A stretch of DNA of 64,000 nucleotides from VAZQ01 sp963753575. Its GTDB lineage: Bacteria > Pseudomonadota > Alphaproteobacteria > Rhizobiales > Xanthobacteraceae. How positions within the stretch are numbered: position 1 is the stretch's first letter; each line of letters starts with the position of its first letter. The notes below the pieces were generated by a model. That model was not told the origin of the DNA. It did not search any database and saw only the letters and a list, made by a program, of their open reading frames with translations. This document shows positions 18,802-27,918 of this stretch, piece by piece. The position numbers were made by a program, and so were the translations under genes. The stretch is from NCBI GenBank assembly GCA_963753575.1, contig CAVWCR010000002.1, positions 382,185 to 446,184 on the forward strand. The letters run 5' to 3'.

Positions 18802-21453
18802 TCAGCCCTCTGCCAGTGCGCGCTGCACGATGTCGCCGACATCGCGAGAGAGCGAGGGGGCCTCCGCGACGCGTCGGAGGGCCGCCTGCGCCAGCGCGCG
18901 GCGCGTGGGCTCGAGCACCCGCCAACTCTTGAGCACGGCAAGCAGGCGCGCGGCAAGCTGTGGGTTTTTGGGATCGAGCGCAAGGACGGTTTCGATGATG
19001 AGGTCGTAGCCAGCGCCATCCGGGCGATTGGACTGAGTCTGGTTTGACATCGCGAATGCGCCAATCAGGGCGCGCACCCGATTGGGATTGGCCATCGAGA
19101 ATGCGGGGTGAGTGGTGAGCGCCTTGACCCGGTCGAGTGTCGCCCTCTCGGGGATGGCCGCCTGTAGCGAGAGCCACTTGTCCACGATGAGCGGATCGCC
19201 GGAATAGCGGGCGTAAAAGTCGTCGATTGCGGCTGACCGCTCGGGAACCTCGCAGAGCGAGAGCGCCTGCAGCGCCGCCATGCGATCTGTCATGTTGTCG
19301 GCGCTGTCGTATTGGTGGGCGGCGAGCGCGACCGCAGAGGCTTCACCGCTTGCCGTAATGAGATCGAGGCACGCGTTCTTCAGCGCGCGGCGGCCGGCGT
19401 CGGCAGCGTCCGGCGAGTAAGGCTCCGACACGGCCAGACGCTTGTAGATTGCAGTCAGCACTTCAGAAAGCGAGGCAGTAATGGCCTCACGCAGCGCCTG
19501 GCGAGCCGCGAAAACCGCATCGGGGTCGACATTGCTGGCGATCTCGCGCGCGATGTCCGATTCCGACGGCAACGAGATCACCTGCGCAACGAAGGCAGGC
19601 TCAAGTTCGTGACTGGTTAGCACGGCGGTGAGCGCCGCGACGAGATCGAGATCCGCAAGCGGCGGGTCGCCGCGGCGCACCGCGGCGGTCGAGTCGACGA
19701 GCAGCCGCATCGCAAGCGTATGCACGGCCTGCCAGCGATTGAACGGATCGCTGTCGTGCATGGCGAGGAAACGCAGATCTTTGTCGCCCACATTGGCGAC
19801 GAGCCGCACCGGGGCTGAGAAGGCGCGATTGATCGATGGTACCGGACGCTCTGCGACACCGCTGAACAGGTAGGTAGCCGCGGGCTTGTCCAGGCTGAGG
19901 ATTCCGCGCTCGACCGGGGTACCATCAATCAACTGCAGCGGCATGTCGCGGCCGTCAGGCCCGACCAGGCCGATGACCAGGGGGATCAGCATCGGCTCCT
20001 TGGTCGGTTGACCGGGCGTGGGCGGCAGCGTCTGCGCAACGTCGAGGCGATAGGTCTTGTTGCGGGGGTCGTGGGTGCCGGTGACGATGATCTCGGGTGT
20101 ACCAGCTTGCGCATACCACAGCATGAACTGGGTCAGGTCGACGCTGGCGGCGTCGGCGAAGCATTGCACGAATTCTTCGATCGTCGCCGCCTGGCCGTCG
20201 TGGCGCGCGAAGTAAAGGTCCATGCCACCGCGAAACCGCTGCGGTCCCAGCAGAACTTGCAGCATACGCACGACTTCGGCACCTTTTTCATAAACGGTCG
20301 CCGTGTAGAAATTGTTGATCTCGCGATAGAGCGCCGGCCGCACCGGATGGGCGAGCGGGCCGGCGTCCTCGACGAATTGATGCGCCCGCAGCCCGCGCAC
20401 GTCCTTGATGCGCTCGACCGGACGCGACCGTTCGTCCGCGGTGAATTCCTGGTCGCGGAATACGGTGAGCCCTTCCTTGAGACAGAGCTGGAACCAGTCG
20501 CGGCAGGTGATGCGGTTGCCGGTCCAGTTGTGGAAGTACTCGTGCGCGACGATGGCTTCGATCGCTGCATAGTCAGTGTCAGTTGCGGTCGCCGCGCTTG
20601 CCAGGATGTACTTGTCATTGAAGACGTTGAGGCCCTTGTTCTCCATCGCGCCCATGTTGAAGTCGGACACCGCGACGATCATGAACATGTCGAGATCGTA
20701 TTCGCGGCCGAATGTCTCCTCGTCCCAGCGCATCGCGCGCTTGAGCGAATCCATCGCGTAGCCGCAGCGGTCCTCCTTGCCGGGCTCGACGTAGATGCGC
20801 AGCACGACGTCGCGGCCCGACATAGTGCGAAAGTGGTCCTCGACGAAGCCTAATGTCCCGCCCACCAGTGCGAACAGGTAGGAGGGCTTCGGGAATGGAT
20901 CGTGCCAGACTGCGAAGTGCCGGTTGCTGTCTGGTATCGTCCCGGACCGCACGAGGTTGCCATTGGCGAGCAGCACCGGCGCGTCGGCGATGTCAGCCTC
21001 GACGCGCGTCGTGTAGACCGCCATCACGTCGGGCCGATCGGGAAAATAGGTGATGCGGCGAAAACCCTCTGCCTCGCACTGGGTGCAATAGGTCTTGCCC
21101 GACCGGTAAAGGCCCGAAAGCTGGGTGTTGGCGGAGGGATCGATGAGCGTCTCGATCTCAAGCCGAAAGGGTTGCTGTGGCGGTTGGGCGACGGTCAGGC
21201 GATCGGCTGTAGCGACATAGTGCTCGGGAGCAAGCGGCGTGCCATCGAGGCTGAGCGATAGGAGGTTGAGACCATCGCCATCAAGCACGAGCGGGGCCGG
21301 TGCGGCGGCTTTGGGGTTTGGCCTTAGCAGGAGCGCTGCTCGCACGCGCGTGGCTGTCGGATCAAGCGACACGTCGAGTTCGACCGTATCGACGAGCCAA
21401 TCGGGCGGATGGTAGTCCTGCAGTCGAACGGGAAGCGGCTCGTCGGTACGCAT
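18802..21453 (-). CDS. pepN: Aminopeptidase N (M1 family)
   Basis: The 883-residue enzyme shows the substrate-binding motif GAMEN (NMGAMENKGLN), the zinc site HEYFH followed 18 residues on by Glu (LKEGLTVFRDQEF), and the DUF3458 beta-sandwich plus helical C-terminal domain of the E. coli PepN group. It is a cytoplasmic zinc exopeptidase that removes N-terminal residues during peptide turnover. Length is typical. It is divergent from the Bug receptor gene with a 175-bp shared upstream region. Confidence 0.97.
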   Translation of the reverse strand: MRTDEPLPVRLQDYHPPDWLVDTVELDVSLDPTATRVRAALLLRPNPKAAAPAPLVLDGDGLNLLSLSLDGTPLAPEHYVATADRLTVAQPPQQPFRLEIETLIDPSANTQLSGLYRSGKTYCTQCEAEGFRRITYFPDRPDVMAVYTTRVEADIADAPVLLANGNLVRSGTIPDSNRHFAVWHDPFPKPSYLFALVGGTLGFVEDHFRTMSGRDVVLRIYVEPGKEDRCGYAMDSLKRAMRWDEETFGREYDLDMFMIVAVSDFNMGAMENKGLNVFNDKYILASAATATDTDYAAIEAIVAHEYFHNWTGNRITCRDWFQLCLKEGLTVFRDQEFTADERSRPVERIKDVRGLRAHQFVEDAGPLAHPVRPALYREINNFYTATVYEKGAEVVRMLQVLLGPQRFRGGMDLYFARHDGQAATIEEFVQCFADAASVDLTQFMLWYAQAGTPEIIVTGTHDPRNKTYRLDVAQTLPPTPGQPTKEPMLIPLVIGLVGPDGRDMPLQLIDGTPVERGILSLDKPAATYLFSGVAERPVPSINRAFSAPVRLVANVGDKDLRFLAMHDSDPFNRWQAVHTLAMRLLVDSTAAVRRGDPPLADLDLVAALTAVLTSHELEPAFVAQVISLPSESDIAREIASNVDPDAVFAARQALREAITASLSEVLTAIYKRLAVSEPYSPDAADAGRRALKNACLDLITASGEASAVALAAHQYDSADNMTDRMAALQALSLCEVPERSAAIDDFYARYSGDPLIVDKWLSLQAAIPERATLDRVKALTTHPAFSMANPNRVRALIGAFAMSNQTQSNRPDGAGYDLIIETVLALDPKNPQLAARLLAVLKSWRVLEPTRRALAQAALRRVAEAPSLSRDVGDIVQRALAEG

Positions 21454-21628
21454 GGGTCACGGGGGGTGCGGGATGGACAAAGCCCCTCATAGCACAGATT
21501 GCTTCCCGGCGTGCCTGAATGGGCTCGGCAGGAGGCGCCATCGATGTGGCATTTTCCACATTTCCGGCACAAAAATTCGTGCTTTAATCCCGGCCAACGA
21601 ACGACGGGCAAGAAAATCGGAGGATCAC

Positions 21629-22585
21629 ATGGGGTATCGCTCATTCGGGCTTGCTGTCGCCGCCTTGCTCGCGGCCTGTTCCGGAGCCGTCGCGCAGACC
21701 TATCCGACGCAAAGAGTGACGATCGTCGTGCCGTTCTCAGCCGGCAGCATCACCGACGGCCTCGCGCGCATCCTCGCCGACAAGCTCGCAAATATGTGGA
21801 AGCAGCAGGTCATCGTCGAGAACAAGCCGGGCCTTCCGGGAACGACCAGTGTCGCCAAGGGGAAGCCCGACGGCTATACGTTGATGCTCACGTCCAATGG
21901 CCACACTATCGCAGCGGCCATCACCAAGAGCGTGCAATTCGATCCGGTGAAGGATTTTGCAGGCGTCACCCAGCTAGCCTCCGTTCCGCTGGTCGCCATT
22001 GTGCCGCCCTCTCTGCCCGCGAAGACGCTCAAGGAATTCGTGCAGCTTGCCAAGCAGAAGCCGGGCACGCTCAATTTCTCGTCGGCCGGCGTTGCCAGCA
22101 CATCCTACCTCTCGGCCGAGATGTTCAAACAACTGGCCAAGATCAATATCCAGCACGTGCCATTCCGCGGCGCGCCGGAGGCGGTGACCGCGGTGGTGCG
22201 CGGTGACGTGCAACTCTATTTTGCTCCGATTCCGGCTAGCGCGGACTTGAGCGCGACCAACAAGGTGCGTGCGCTCGCCGTCAACTCGGCCAAACGCGTC
22301 AAGCAACTTCCTGACCTGCCGACTGTCGCGGAGGCCGCAGTGCCGGATTACAAGTATGAATCGTGGTTTGGCGTCATGGCGCCGGCCGGTACGCCCAAGC
22401 CGATCCTCAACAAGGTGAGCCAAGACATCGCTAAGGTCCTCAAGATGCCGGACGTCGTGGACAAGTTGGAGAAGCAGGGATCGATCCCGGTGACCAATAC
22501 GCCCGAGCAATTTGACGCGATCATCAAGAACGACACCGCACGTTACAGCAAGTTGCTCAGGGACGCAGGCGTCGAGCCCAAGTAA
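21629..22585 (+). CDS. Bug-type (TTT/TctC) solute receptor 1
   Basis: The ATG at 21629 follows GGAGGA at 21619-21624 and gives 318 residues; a longer frame from 21452 has no ribosome site. A Sec signal peptide (about residues 1-23, cut near GAVAQ) precedes a periplasmic receptor with the family hallmarks YPTQRVTIVVPFSAGS, the PDGYTLMLTS loop and the VPFRG segment. Such receptors bind carboxylic acids or amides for tripartite tricarboxylate transporters. No TctA or TctB gene is adjacent, so it may work with a distant permease. Confidence 0.92.
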   Translation: MGYRSFGLAVAALLAACSGAVAQTYPTQRVTIVVPFSAGSITDGLARILADKLANMWKQQVIVENKPGLPGTTSVAKGKPDGYTLMLTSNGHTIAAAITKSVQFDPVKDFAGVTQLASVPLVAIVPPSLPAKTLKEFVQLAKQKPGTLNFSSAGVASTSYLSAEMFKQLAKINIQHVPFRGAPEAVTAVVRGDVQLYFAPIPASADLSATNKVRALAVNSAKRVKQLPDLPTVAEAAVPDYKYESWFGVMAPAGTPKPILNKVSQDIAKVLKMPDVVDKLEKQGSIPVTNTPEQFDAIIKNDTARYSKLLRDAGVEPK

Positions 22586-22696
22586 GGCTCAAATGTTGCC
22601 CAACCGGTGGCGCTGCGCACCGGCCGTCGGGCCTGTTTCGGCGGTCCAATTGAGAAATCAAGGGAAGTCGTCAAAAGAAATCCAAGGAAATCGAAA

Positions 22697-23656
22697 ATGA
22701 TAACAAAGTTGGTGGGAGTTGCCCTCGCGGCCCTCGTGGCCACGGGGAGCGCCGCTTTGGCGCAAAATGCCTATCCGAACCAGATGGTTCGAATCATCGT
22801 GCCATTCTCCGCTGGCAGCAACACCGATGGCCAGGCCCGCATTATCGCCGACAAGCTCTCCGACATGTGGAAGCAGCAGGTGATCGTCGAGAACCGGCCC
22901 GGTGTTGCCGGCACCGCCAGCGTGAGCAAGGCAGCGCCCGACGGCTATACGCTCATGCTCACCTCGAGCGGCCACCCGGTCGCCAACGTGATCAACCGGG
23001 CCGCGCCGTTCGATCCGGTGAAGGATTTTGCCGGCATCACGCGGACGACGGTGGTGCCGGCGGCGCTCGTCGTGCCACCCAATTCCCCGGCTAAGACCGT
23101 TTCCGAGTTCGTCGCGCTCGCCAAGCAAAAGCCGGGTGCGCTCAATTTTGCATCGGCCGGTACCGCCAGCACGTCCTATCTCGCCGGCGAGGTGTTCAAG
23201 CAGGTGGCCAAGATCAACATCGTCCATATCCCGCACAAGGGTGCGCCCGAGGCGATGACCAGCATCCTGCGCAACGACTCCCAACTCTACTTCGCGAGCG
23301 CCAACTCGACGACCGAGCTATATGGCGCAAAGAAGATCGGGATTGTTGCGGTGTCGAGTGGCAAGCGTTTCCCGCCGCTGCCCAATATTCCGACTGTCAA
23401 GGAGTCGGGTCTGCCCGGCTACGAGTATAAATCCTGGTTCGGCGTGATGGCGCCCGCCGGCGTACCGAAGCCGATCCTCAACAAGGTGAGCCAGGACATC
23501 GCGCGCGCGCTCCACTTGCCTGACGTTGCGGATAAGATGAAAACTCAGGGCTTGGTGGTCGATACGCAGACGCCGGACCAGTTCGATGCCCTGATCAAGT
23601 CCGAGGCTGCGCGCTACGGCAAGATCCTGCGCGACGCCGGTATCGGCGCGAAGTAG
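22697..23656 (+). CDS. Bug-type (TTT/TctC) solute receptor 2
   Basis: The ATG at 22697 follows AAGGAAA (22684-22690) and gives 319 residues with a signal peptide cut near SAALAQ. It is a clear paralogue of the preceding receptor, with matching YPNQMVRIIVPFSAGSNTDG, PDGYTLMLTSSGH and YKSWFGVMAPAG segments along the whole length, so the two genes arose by tandem duplication. It is followed 16 bp later by the alcohol dehydrogenase gene, with which it probably forms an operon. The ligand is unknown. Confidence 0.92.
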   Translation: MITKLVGVALAALVATGSAALAQNAYPNQMVRIIVPFSAGSNTDGQARIIADKLSDMWKQQVIVENRPGVAGTASVSKAAPDGYTLMLTSSGHPVANVINRAAPFDPVKDFAGITRTTVVPAALVVPPNSPAKTVSEFVALAKQKPGALNFASAGTASTSYLAGEVFKQVAKINIVHIPHKGAPEAMTSILRNDSQLYFASANSTTELYGAKKIGIVAVSSGKRFPPLPNIPTVKESGLPGYEYKSWFGVMAPAGVPKPILNKVSQDIARALHLPDVADKMKTQGLVVDTQTPDQFDALIKSEAARYGKILRDAGIGAK

Positions 23657-23672
23657 GCGTGAAGGATGTACG

Positions 23673-24665
23673 ATGTCGCGTATGCGAGCCATGGAGCTCG
23701 AACGCCCAGGCATGCCGCTCGCGTTGCGCGAGCGGCCAATTCCTCAGCCGGCCGAAGGCGAGATTCTAGTCGAAGTCGCGGCTTGCGGCGTCTGCCGCAC
23801 CGACCTGCACGTCGTCGACGGTGAGTTGCCTGACCCTAGATTGCCGATCGTACCGGGCCACGAGATCGTTGGCCGGGTGGCGGCGATCGGGACCGGTGTC
23901 ACGGGTTTTGCCATGGGCGAGCGGGTCGGCGTGCCTTGGCTCGGGCGCACCTGCGGAGCTTGTGCCTATTGCCGGGCCGGCCGGGAAAATCTCTGCGACG
24001 CGCCGCTGTTCACTGGCTATACGCGCGATGGCGGCTATGCCTCGCATGCGGTCGCCGATGCGCGCTACTGTTTTCCGCTTGGAGAAGGGACCGACGATGC
24101 CGAAACAGCGCCGTTGATGTGCGCCGGCCTGATCGGGTGGCGCAGCTATCGTATGGCCGGAGAAGCGTGCACGCTCGGGCTCTACGGCTTTGGCGCTGCC
24201 GCCCACATCCTGGCGCAGGTCGCGGCATGGCAGGGCCGCCGCATCTACGCCTTTACGCGCGCCGGTGATGCGGCGGCGCAGGGCCTTGCCAGGTCGCTCG
24301 GCGCGGTCTGGGCGGGGGGCTCGCAGGAGAGGCCGCCGGAGCCGCTCGACGCCGCCATCATCTTTGCGCCAGTCGGTGCGCTCGTGCCGCTGGCGCTCAA
24401 GGCAGTGAAGAAGGGCGGGCGCGTGGTCTGCGGCGGCATTCACATGTCGGACATTCCGAGCTTTCCCTACCGGGACCTTTGGGAGGAGCGGCTGATCGTG
24501 TCGGTCGCCAATCTCACACGCGAGGATGCGCGCGAGTTTCTCGCGGTCGTGCCCAAGGCAGGCGTGAAGACGACGGTCACGCGCTATCCGCTCACCGAGG
24601 CCAACAAGGCACTCGCCGATTTGCGCGAGGGGCGCATGCAAGGTGCGGCCGTGTTGATCCCCTGA
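23673..24665 (+). CDS. Zinc-dependent alcohol dehydrogenase family protein
   Basis: The 330-residue enzyme has a GroES-like N-terminal domain with catalytic zinc ligands (Cys in CGVCRTDLH, GHE), the structural zinc Cys cluster CGACAYCRAGRENLCD, and a Rossmann domain with an LGLYGFGAAAHI nucleotide loop. It resembles the class of NAD(P)-dependent alcohol or aldehyde dehydrogenases with a shortened Rossmann domain. GAAGGA at 23661-23666 supports the start. It is likely cotranscribed with the two receptors, suggesting oxidation of an imported substrate, and converges on the CDF gene with 3 bp between stops. Confidence 0.92.
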   Translation: MSRMRAMELERPGMPLALRERPIPQPAEGEILVEVAACGVCRTDLHVVDGELPDPRLPIVPGHEIVGRVAAIGTGVTGFAMGERVGVPWLGRTCGACAYCRAGRENLCDAPLFTGYTRDGGYASHAVADARYCFPLGEGTDDAETAPLMCAGLIGWRSYRMAGEACTLGLYGFGAAAHILAQVAAWQGRRIYAFTRAGDAAAQGLARSLGAVWAGGSQERPPEPLDAAIIFAPVGALVPLALKAVKKGGRVVCGGIHMSDIPSFPYRDLWEERLIVSVANLTREDAREFLAVVPKAGVKTTVTRYPLTEANKALADLREGRMQGAAVLIP

Positions 24666-24668
24666 GCA

Positions 24669-26042
24669 TCAGGCGCGCCGTGGCTCGGCGTGCCCGATGA
24701 CCCGCTTGATTGTCGGAAACTGCGCGCGTAGCCCCCGCTCAAGATCATCGATCCGGTCGTGCACCCCGGCCACCGTCAGCGACGGGTCGACGTAGGCGTG
24801 GAAATTGACGATCTCGCCGTCCGGGGTCTCGCGCACCCGCACGTCGTGCACGTCACGCACGACGCCGAGCTTGTCGGCAAGCGCGCTGAGCTCGCCGTGC
24901 ACAGCCGCGATGCGCTCCTGCGTGGCATCCCGGCCAAAGAGTCCGCGCGTCTGCAACGGCTCGATATGCGTTTCGACCTCGACTGCAACGCCGAGCTCCT
25001 CGCGGACCGCCTGCTCGAGCCCGTCGGCGATCTCGTGAGCGCGGCTGAAGGCGAGGTTGCCGTCGACCTCGAGATCGAGCGACACCGAGAGCTGTCCCGC
25101 GATGGCGTGCACCGTGACATGATGGATGGCGAGCGCCCGGTTGCGGGCGATCACCATCACGCGCTCCAGTACGGTCTCGTCGTCGAGCGCGCGCGGAGCG
25201 ATGTTCACGGTCGTTTCGGCGGTCGGAAACTCGCCGCGGATCACGGCGGCGATGCGCTCCTGGATGGCTGCGACACGATCGAGCGCCAGCGTCCGGCTCA
25301 CTGCCACGTCGAGATCGACGAACAGCGTGTGACCCGCCGGCCGCACGCGCACGCGATCGACGGCGACGACGCCCGGAATGCGCGTAGTGATCATGCGGAT
25401 CCGGTCGCCGGCGCCGGCCGGTGCCGTGTCGGTCAGCGTCTCGATCGTGCGCCGGCCGAGCCGCCAGCCTGCAATGCAGATGAACAGCGCTACGATGATC
25501 GCGGCGGCCAAGTCCGCCCATGGAAAGCCGAGGAGAACGGCGGCGAGGCCAAGGAGGACCGCGGCCGAGGACCACATGTCGGAGCCGAAATGCAGCGCGT
25601 CAGCTTCCAGTGCTTCGCTCGCGGTTTCCCTCGCCACGCGATACAGAACACGCGCGCGGAAGAAATCGACCAGGATCGACGCCAGGATCACGCCAAATGC
25701 CCAGACCGTCGCTTCGATTGCGTGCGGCTGTCCGTTCAACAGGCGGTGCGCTGCCTCCCAGATCACGACCCCGGATAGAAGAAACAGCAGCGCCGTCTCG
25801 GCGAGCGCGGTGACACTCTCGACCTTGCCATGTCCATAGTGGTGTTCCTCGTCGGCGGGCCGACCGGAAACGCGCACCGCGAAGAAGGTCATGATGGTGG
25901 CGGCGAGATCGAGCAGCGAATGCGCCGCTTCGGACAGGATCGCAAGCGAACCCGTGGCGAGACCGACAATACCCTTGGCGAGCGTGAGCCCGGCAGAGGC
26001 GGCGATCGAGGTCAGTGCGACGCGCTGCTTGATGTCCTGCAT
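24669..26042 (-). CDS. Cation diffusion facilitator (CDF) metal exporter
   Basis: The ATG at 26042 (MQDIKQRVALTSI) gives 457 residues. Six membrane segments cover about residues 1-205 with metal-site residues in the LSEAAHSLLDLAAT helix and LHFGSDMWSSAAV (HxxxD). A long cytoplasmic tail holds what look like three successive ZT-dimer ferredoxin-like units (about 210-290, 295-370, 375-455) instead of the usual one. The protein would export Zn, Fe, Mn or Co by proton exchange. The extended tail occurs in some alphaproteobacterial CDF proteins. Its promoter should lie in the gene-free gap upstream. Confidence 0.93.
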   Translation of the reverse strand: MQDIKQRVALTSIAASAGLTLAKGIVGLATGSLAILSEAAHSLLDLAATIMTFFAVRVSGRPADEEHHYGHGKVESVTALAETALLFLLSGVVIWEAAHRLLNGQPHAIEATVWAFGVILASILVDFFRARVLYRVARETASEALEADALHFGSDMWSSAAVLLGLAAVLLGFPWADLAAAIIVALFICIAGWRLGRRTIETLTDTAPAGAGDRIRMITTRIPGVVAVDRVRVRPAGHTLFVDLDVAVSRTLALDRVAAIQERIAAVIRGEFPTAETTVNIAPRALDDETVLERVMVIARNRALAIHHVTVHAIAGQLSVSLDLEVDGNLAFSRAHEIADGLEQAVREELGVAVEVETHIEPLQTRGLFGRDATQERIAAVHGELSALADKLGVVRDVHDVRVRETPDGEIVNFHAYVDPSLTVAGVHDRIDDLERGLRAQFPTIKRVIGHAEPRRA

Positions 26043-26547
26043 GTCTCGCCTCGGTAGCAGGGAGGCGTAGCGGCGGGGCGTCCGGCCGTCAACACGACCG
26101 GGCATTCTTCTCAAGATCGAGACGCTCGCCCGGCACTCGTGTTGATGGCGGCCCTCGGATCATCGCTGGTGGGAAATCGGGACCATGAGGCGAGCACACG
26201 TGCAAGGATGACGAAGTCGTCTCCCAATCGACAACGGCGTACGGCCATTGATGGCGAAGGGTAGCGGACGCTCCAATCCTTGGAGGAACGACCTGCTCAA
26301 CCGATCTCCAAACCCTGCAAGTGTCAGCCATTGTGATGGTTGGGCACTGTGCCTTGGCGCAGCATCCATTGAAATTATCGAAGATTTTGGCGTCGTTCTG
26401 CCAAAAATGGGTGTGTGCTATTTAAAGTAGAATCATTACGAAATGCAATTTACAAATTGCTGGCAGGCGCCTCAGAGAGGAGCACCTTTCAGGGGGCAGG
26501 CCAAGTCGTACGAGCTTGCTCTATCGCAGCCTCAAAAAGCTCGGACG
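26043..26547. other. 505-bp gene-free, AT-richer boundary region
   Basis: No convincing gene is seen; short frames here lack ribosome sites and family features. The right half (about 26330-26460) is visibly richer in A and T than its surroundings and contains a 7-bp-arm inverted repeat GCAATTTACAAATTGC at 26445-26460. The left part should carry the CDF promoter. The region separates core chromosomal genes from the peptide island and is a candidate junction, though no integrase, tRNA or target duplication was found. Confidence 0.6.
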
Positions 26548-27918
26548 CTACTTCGAAGGTGTTTCTGTCTCGGTGCTGGAGCTCGACTTGGTATCACTGG
26601 AGTTCGACTTGGTATCACTGGAGCTCGACTTGGTATCAGAGCCGCTCGGCTGCAGCGCTTCCTTGAGCCGGGACAGCAGGGCCTCGAAGTCGGCGAAGCT
26701 AAGGGATTTCGACGATTTGGTCTTGCTGTCCGGTTTGGTGGAACTCGTGGATGATGGGCTGGTGGACGGCGTCAACGAAGCATCGTCCGGCTTCTTGCCG
26801 GCAACGTTCGATAAACCATCAGTTACTGTCAACGAACTAGGCACCTTGTCCGAAACGCCCGGCGATAGGGCCGGCATTTTCTTCTTGTCGCCGTCAGGCA
26901 AGCCGCCGGTGCGGGTCTGAGCCGCCGAATCGACATTGCCGAGGATGATCGGCAAGCCGTCCTTGCTGCTGCCGATGACTACGATCTTGGTATTGTTGGA
27001 CTGGGCGAGTTGAAGCGTAGCCTCGATGCCGCGCCAGCGCAGATAGGAATCGGAGATTCCCTGGCTGACGGTCCGCTGGAACGCCGCGATACCGTTCGCT
27101 TCATACTGCTTGCGCTCCGCCTCCAACTTTTCGCGATCCACCCGGAACACGTATTCTTTCACGAGGTAATATTGCTCCGTCTTGCGATTGATGGCGCCGA
27201 CAATCGGCTCCGGCAGTTCGATGCCGAGGATGAGAGTATCGAGAACCCCGATCGAGTCCTTCAGCTGATCCCGGTATAGGTGTCTGTCCACTTGCTCGCT
27301 GGCGTCGACTTGAACCAGGCTGTTCAGGTGGTCGCCGAGTTTCTCCTGCGCGTTTTCGCGGATCTTGTCCTCGATCTCTTGGCGCGCCGTCGAGTAGACC
27401 TGTTCCGCTGTATATTTGGCGATGATCTCACGCGCGCGGCTACCGATCTCCGGCTTTACGACGGATGCGATATAATCCGGTCCAATGTACTTGTGCAGCA
27501 CCGCAACCGAATTGTGCTTGACTTGAAAACGGATGTTGAGGTTGGCCTTTAGGCTCACACCATCCGAGGAAATGGCGTTGTAGGTCTCGGTGACGGTCTG
27601 TAGCCGCAGGTCGTAGAGAAAAAGTCTGTCCCAGGGCCAGATGATATGCAGGCCTTCCTCTCTCAGCTCGTTCGGATTGAGCACCGTGCCGCGGCCGACC
27701 CAGCACCAGCAGTAGACGCCAAAGCCGTTGAACCGCTTCCACAGAACGCCAACCTGGCCGCTCGGAACTGTGATCACCATGTGCGGATAGAGCACGACGG
27801 CGAGCAGGGCCACCACCATCAGCGTGACTGACAGGCCAGGCAGATGACGTTCCCACCATCGGCGTTTCCTCGGGGGAGGCGGGGGCTTCCCGTCCAGCGA
27901 CCAGGGATACTTTATCAT
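26548..27918 (-). CDS. SPFH/Band 7 membrane protein with Ser/Lys-rich tail
   Basis: The 456-residue protein has a Pro/Arg-rich start, one membrane helix at about residues 30-50, then an SPFH (prohibitin-like) domain (PSGQVGVLWKRF through about residue 220) and a helical segment with KLEAERKQYEANGIAAFQRTV. The last 110 residues are low-complexity Ser/Thr/Lys/Asp, ending in tandem SSDTKSS units. SPFH proteins form oligomeric scaffolds in membrane microdomains. Its start overlaps the exporter stop by 4 bp (ATGA), so it is translationally coupled to the peptide exporter and may scaffold it; that is inference. Confidence 0.9.
   Translation of the reverse strand: MIKYPWSLDGKPPPPPRKRRWWERHLPGLSVTLMVVALLAVVLYPHMVITVPSGQVGVLWKRFNGFGVYCWCWVGRGTVLNPNELREEGLHIIWPWDRLFLYDLRLQTVTETYNAISSDGVSLKANLNIRFQVKHNSVAVLHKYIGPDYIASVVKPEIGSRAREIIAKYTAEQVYSTARQEIEDKIRENAQEKLGDHLNSLVQVDASEQVDRHLYRDQLKDSIGVLDTLILGIELPEPIVGAINRKTEQYYLVKEYVFRVDREKLEAERKQYEANGIAAFQRTVSQGISDSYLRWRGIEATLQLAQSNNTKIVVIGSSKDGLPIILGNVDSAAQTRTGGLPDGDKKKMPALSPGVSDKVPSSLTVTDGLSNVAGKKPDDASLTPSTSPSSTSSTKPDSKTKSSKSLSFADFEALLSRLKEALQPSGSDTKSSSSDTKSNSSDTKSSSSTETETPSK
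26576..26638 (-). repeat. Three tandem 21-bp repeats in the SPFH tail
   Basis: Three copies of a 21-bp unit (26576-26596, 26597-26617, 26618-26638) differ by a single base and encode repeated SDTKSSS-like heptads at the protein C terminus. Such in-frame repeats can change copy number by slippage without breaking the gene. Confidence 0.9.

Noticed and set aside
26160..26430. Short frames on both strands in the gap left of the SPFH gene
   Set aside because: They have no ribosome site, no recognisable domain and overlap each other; insertion-sequence remnants were considered but not supported.
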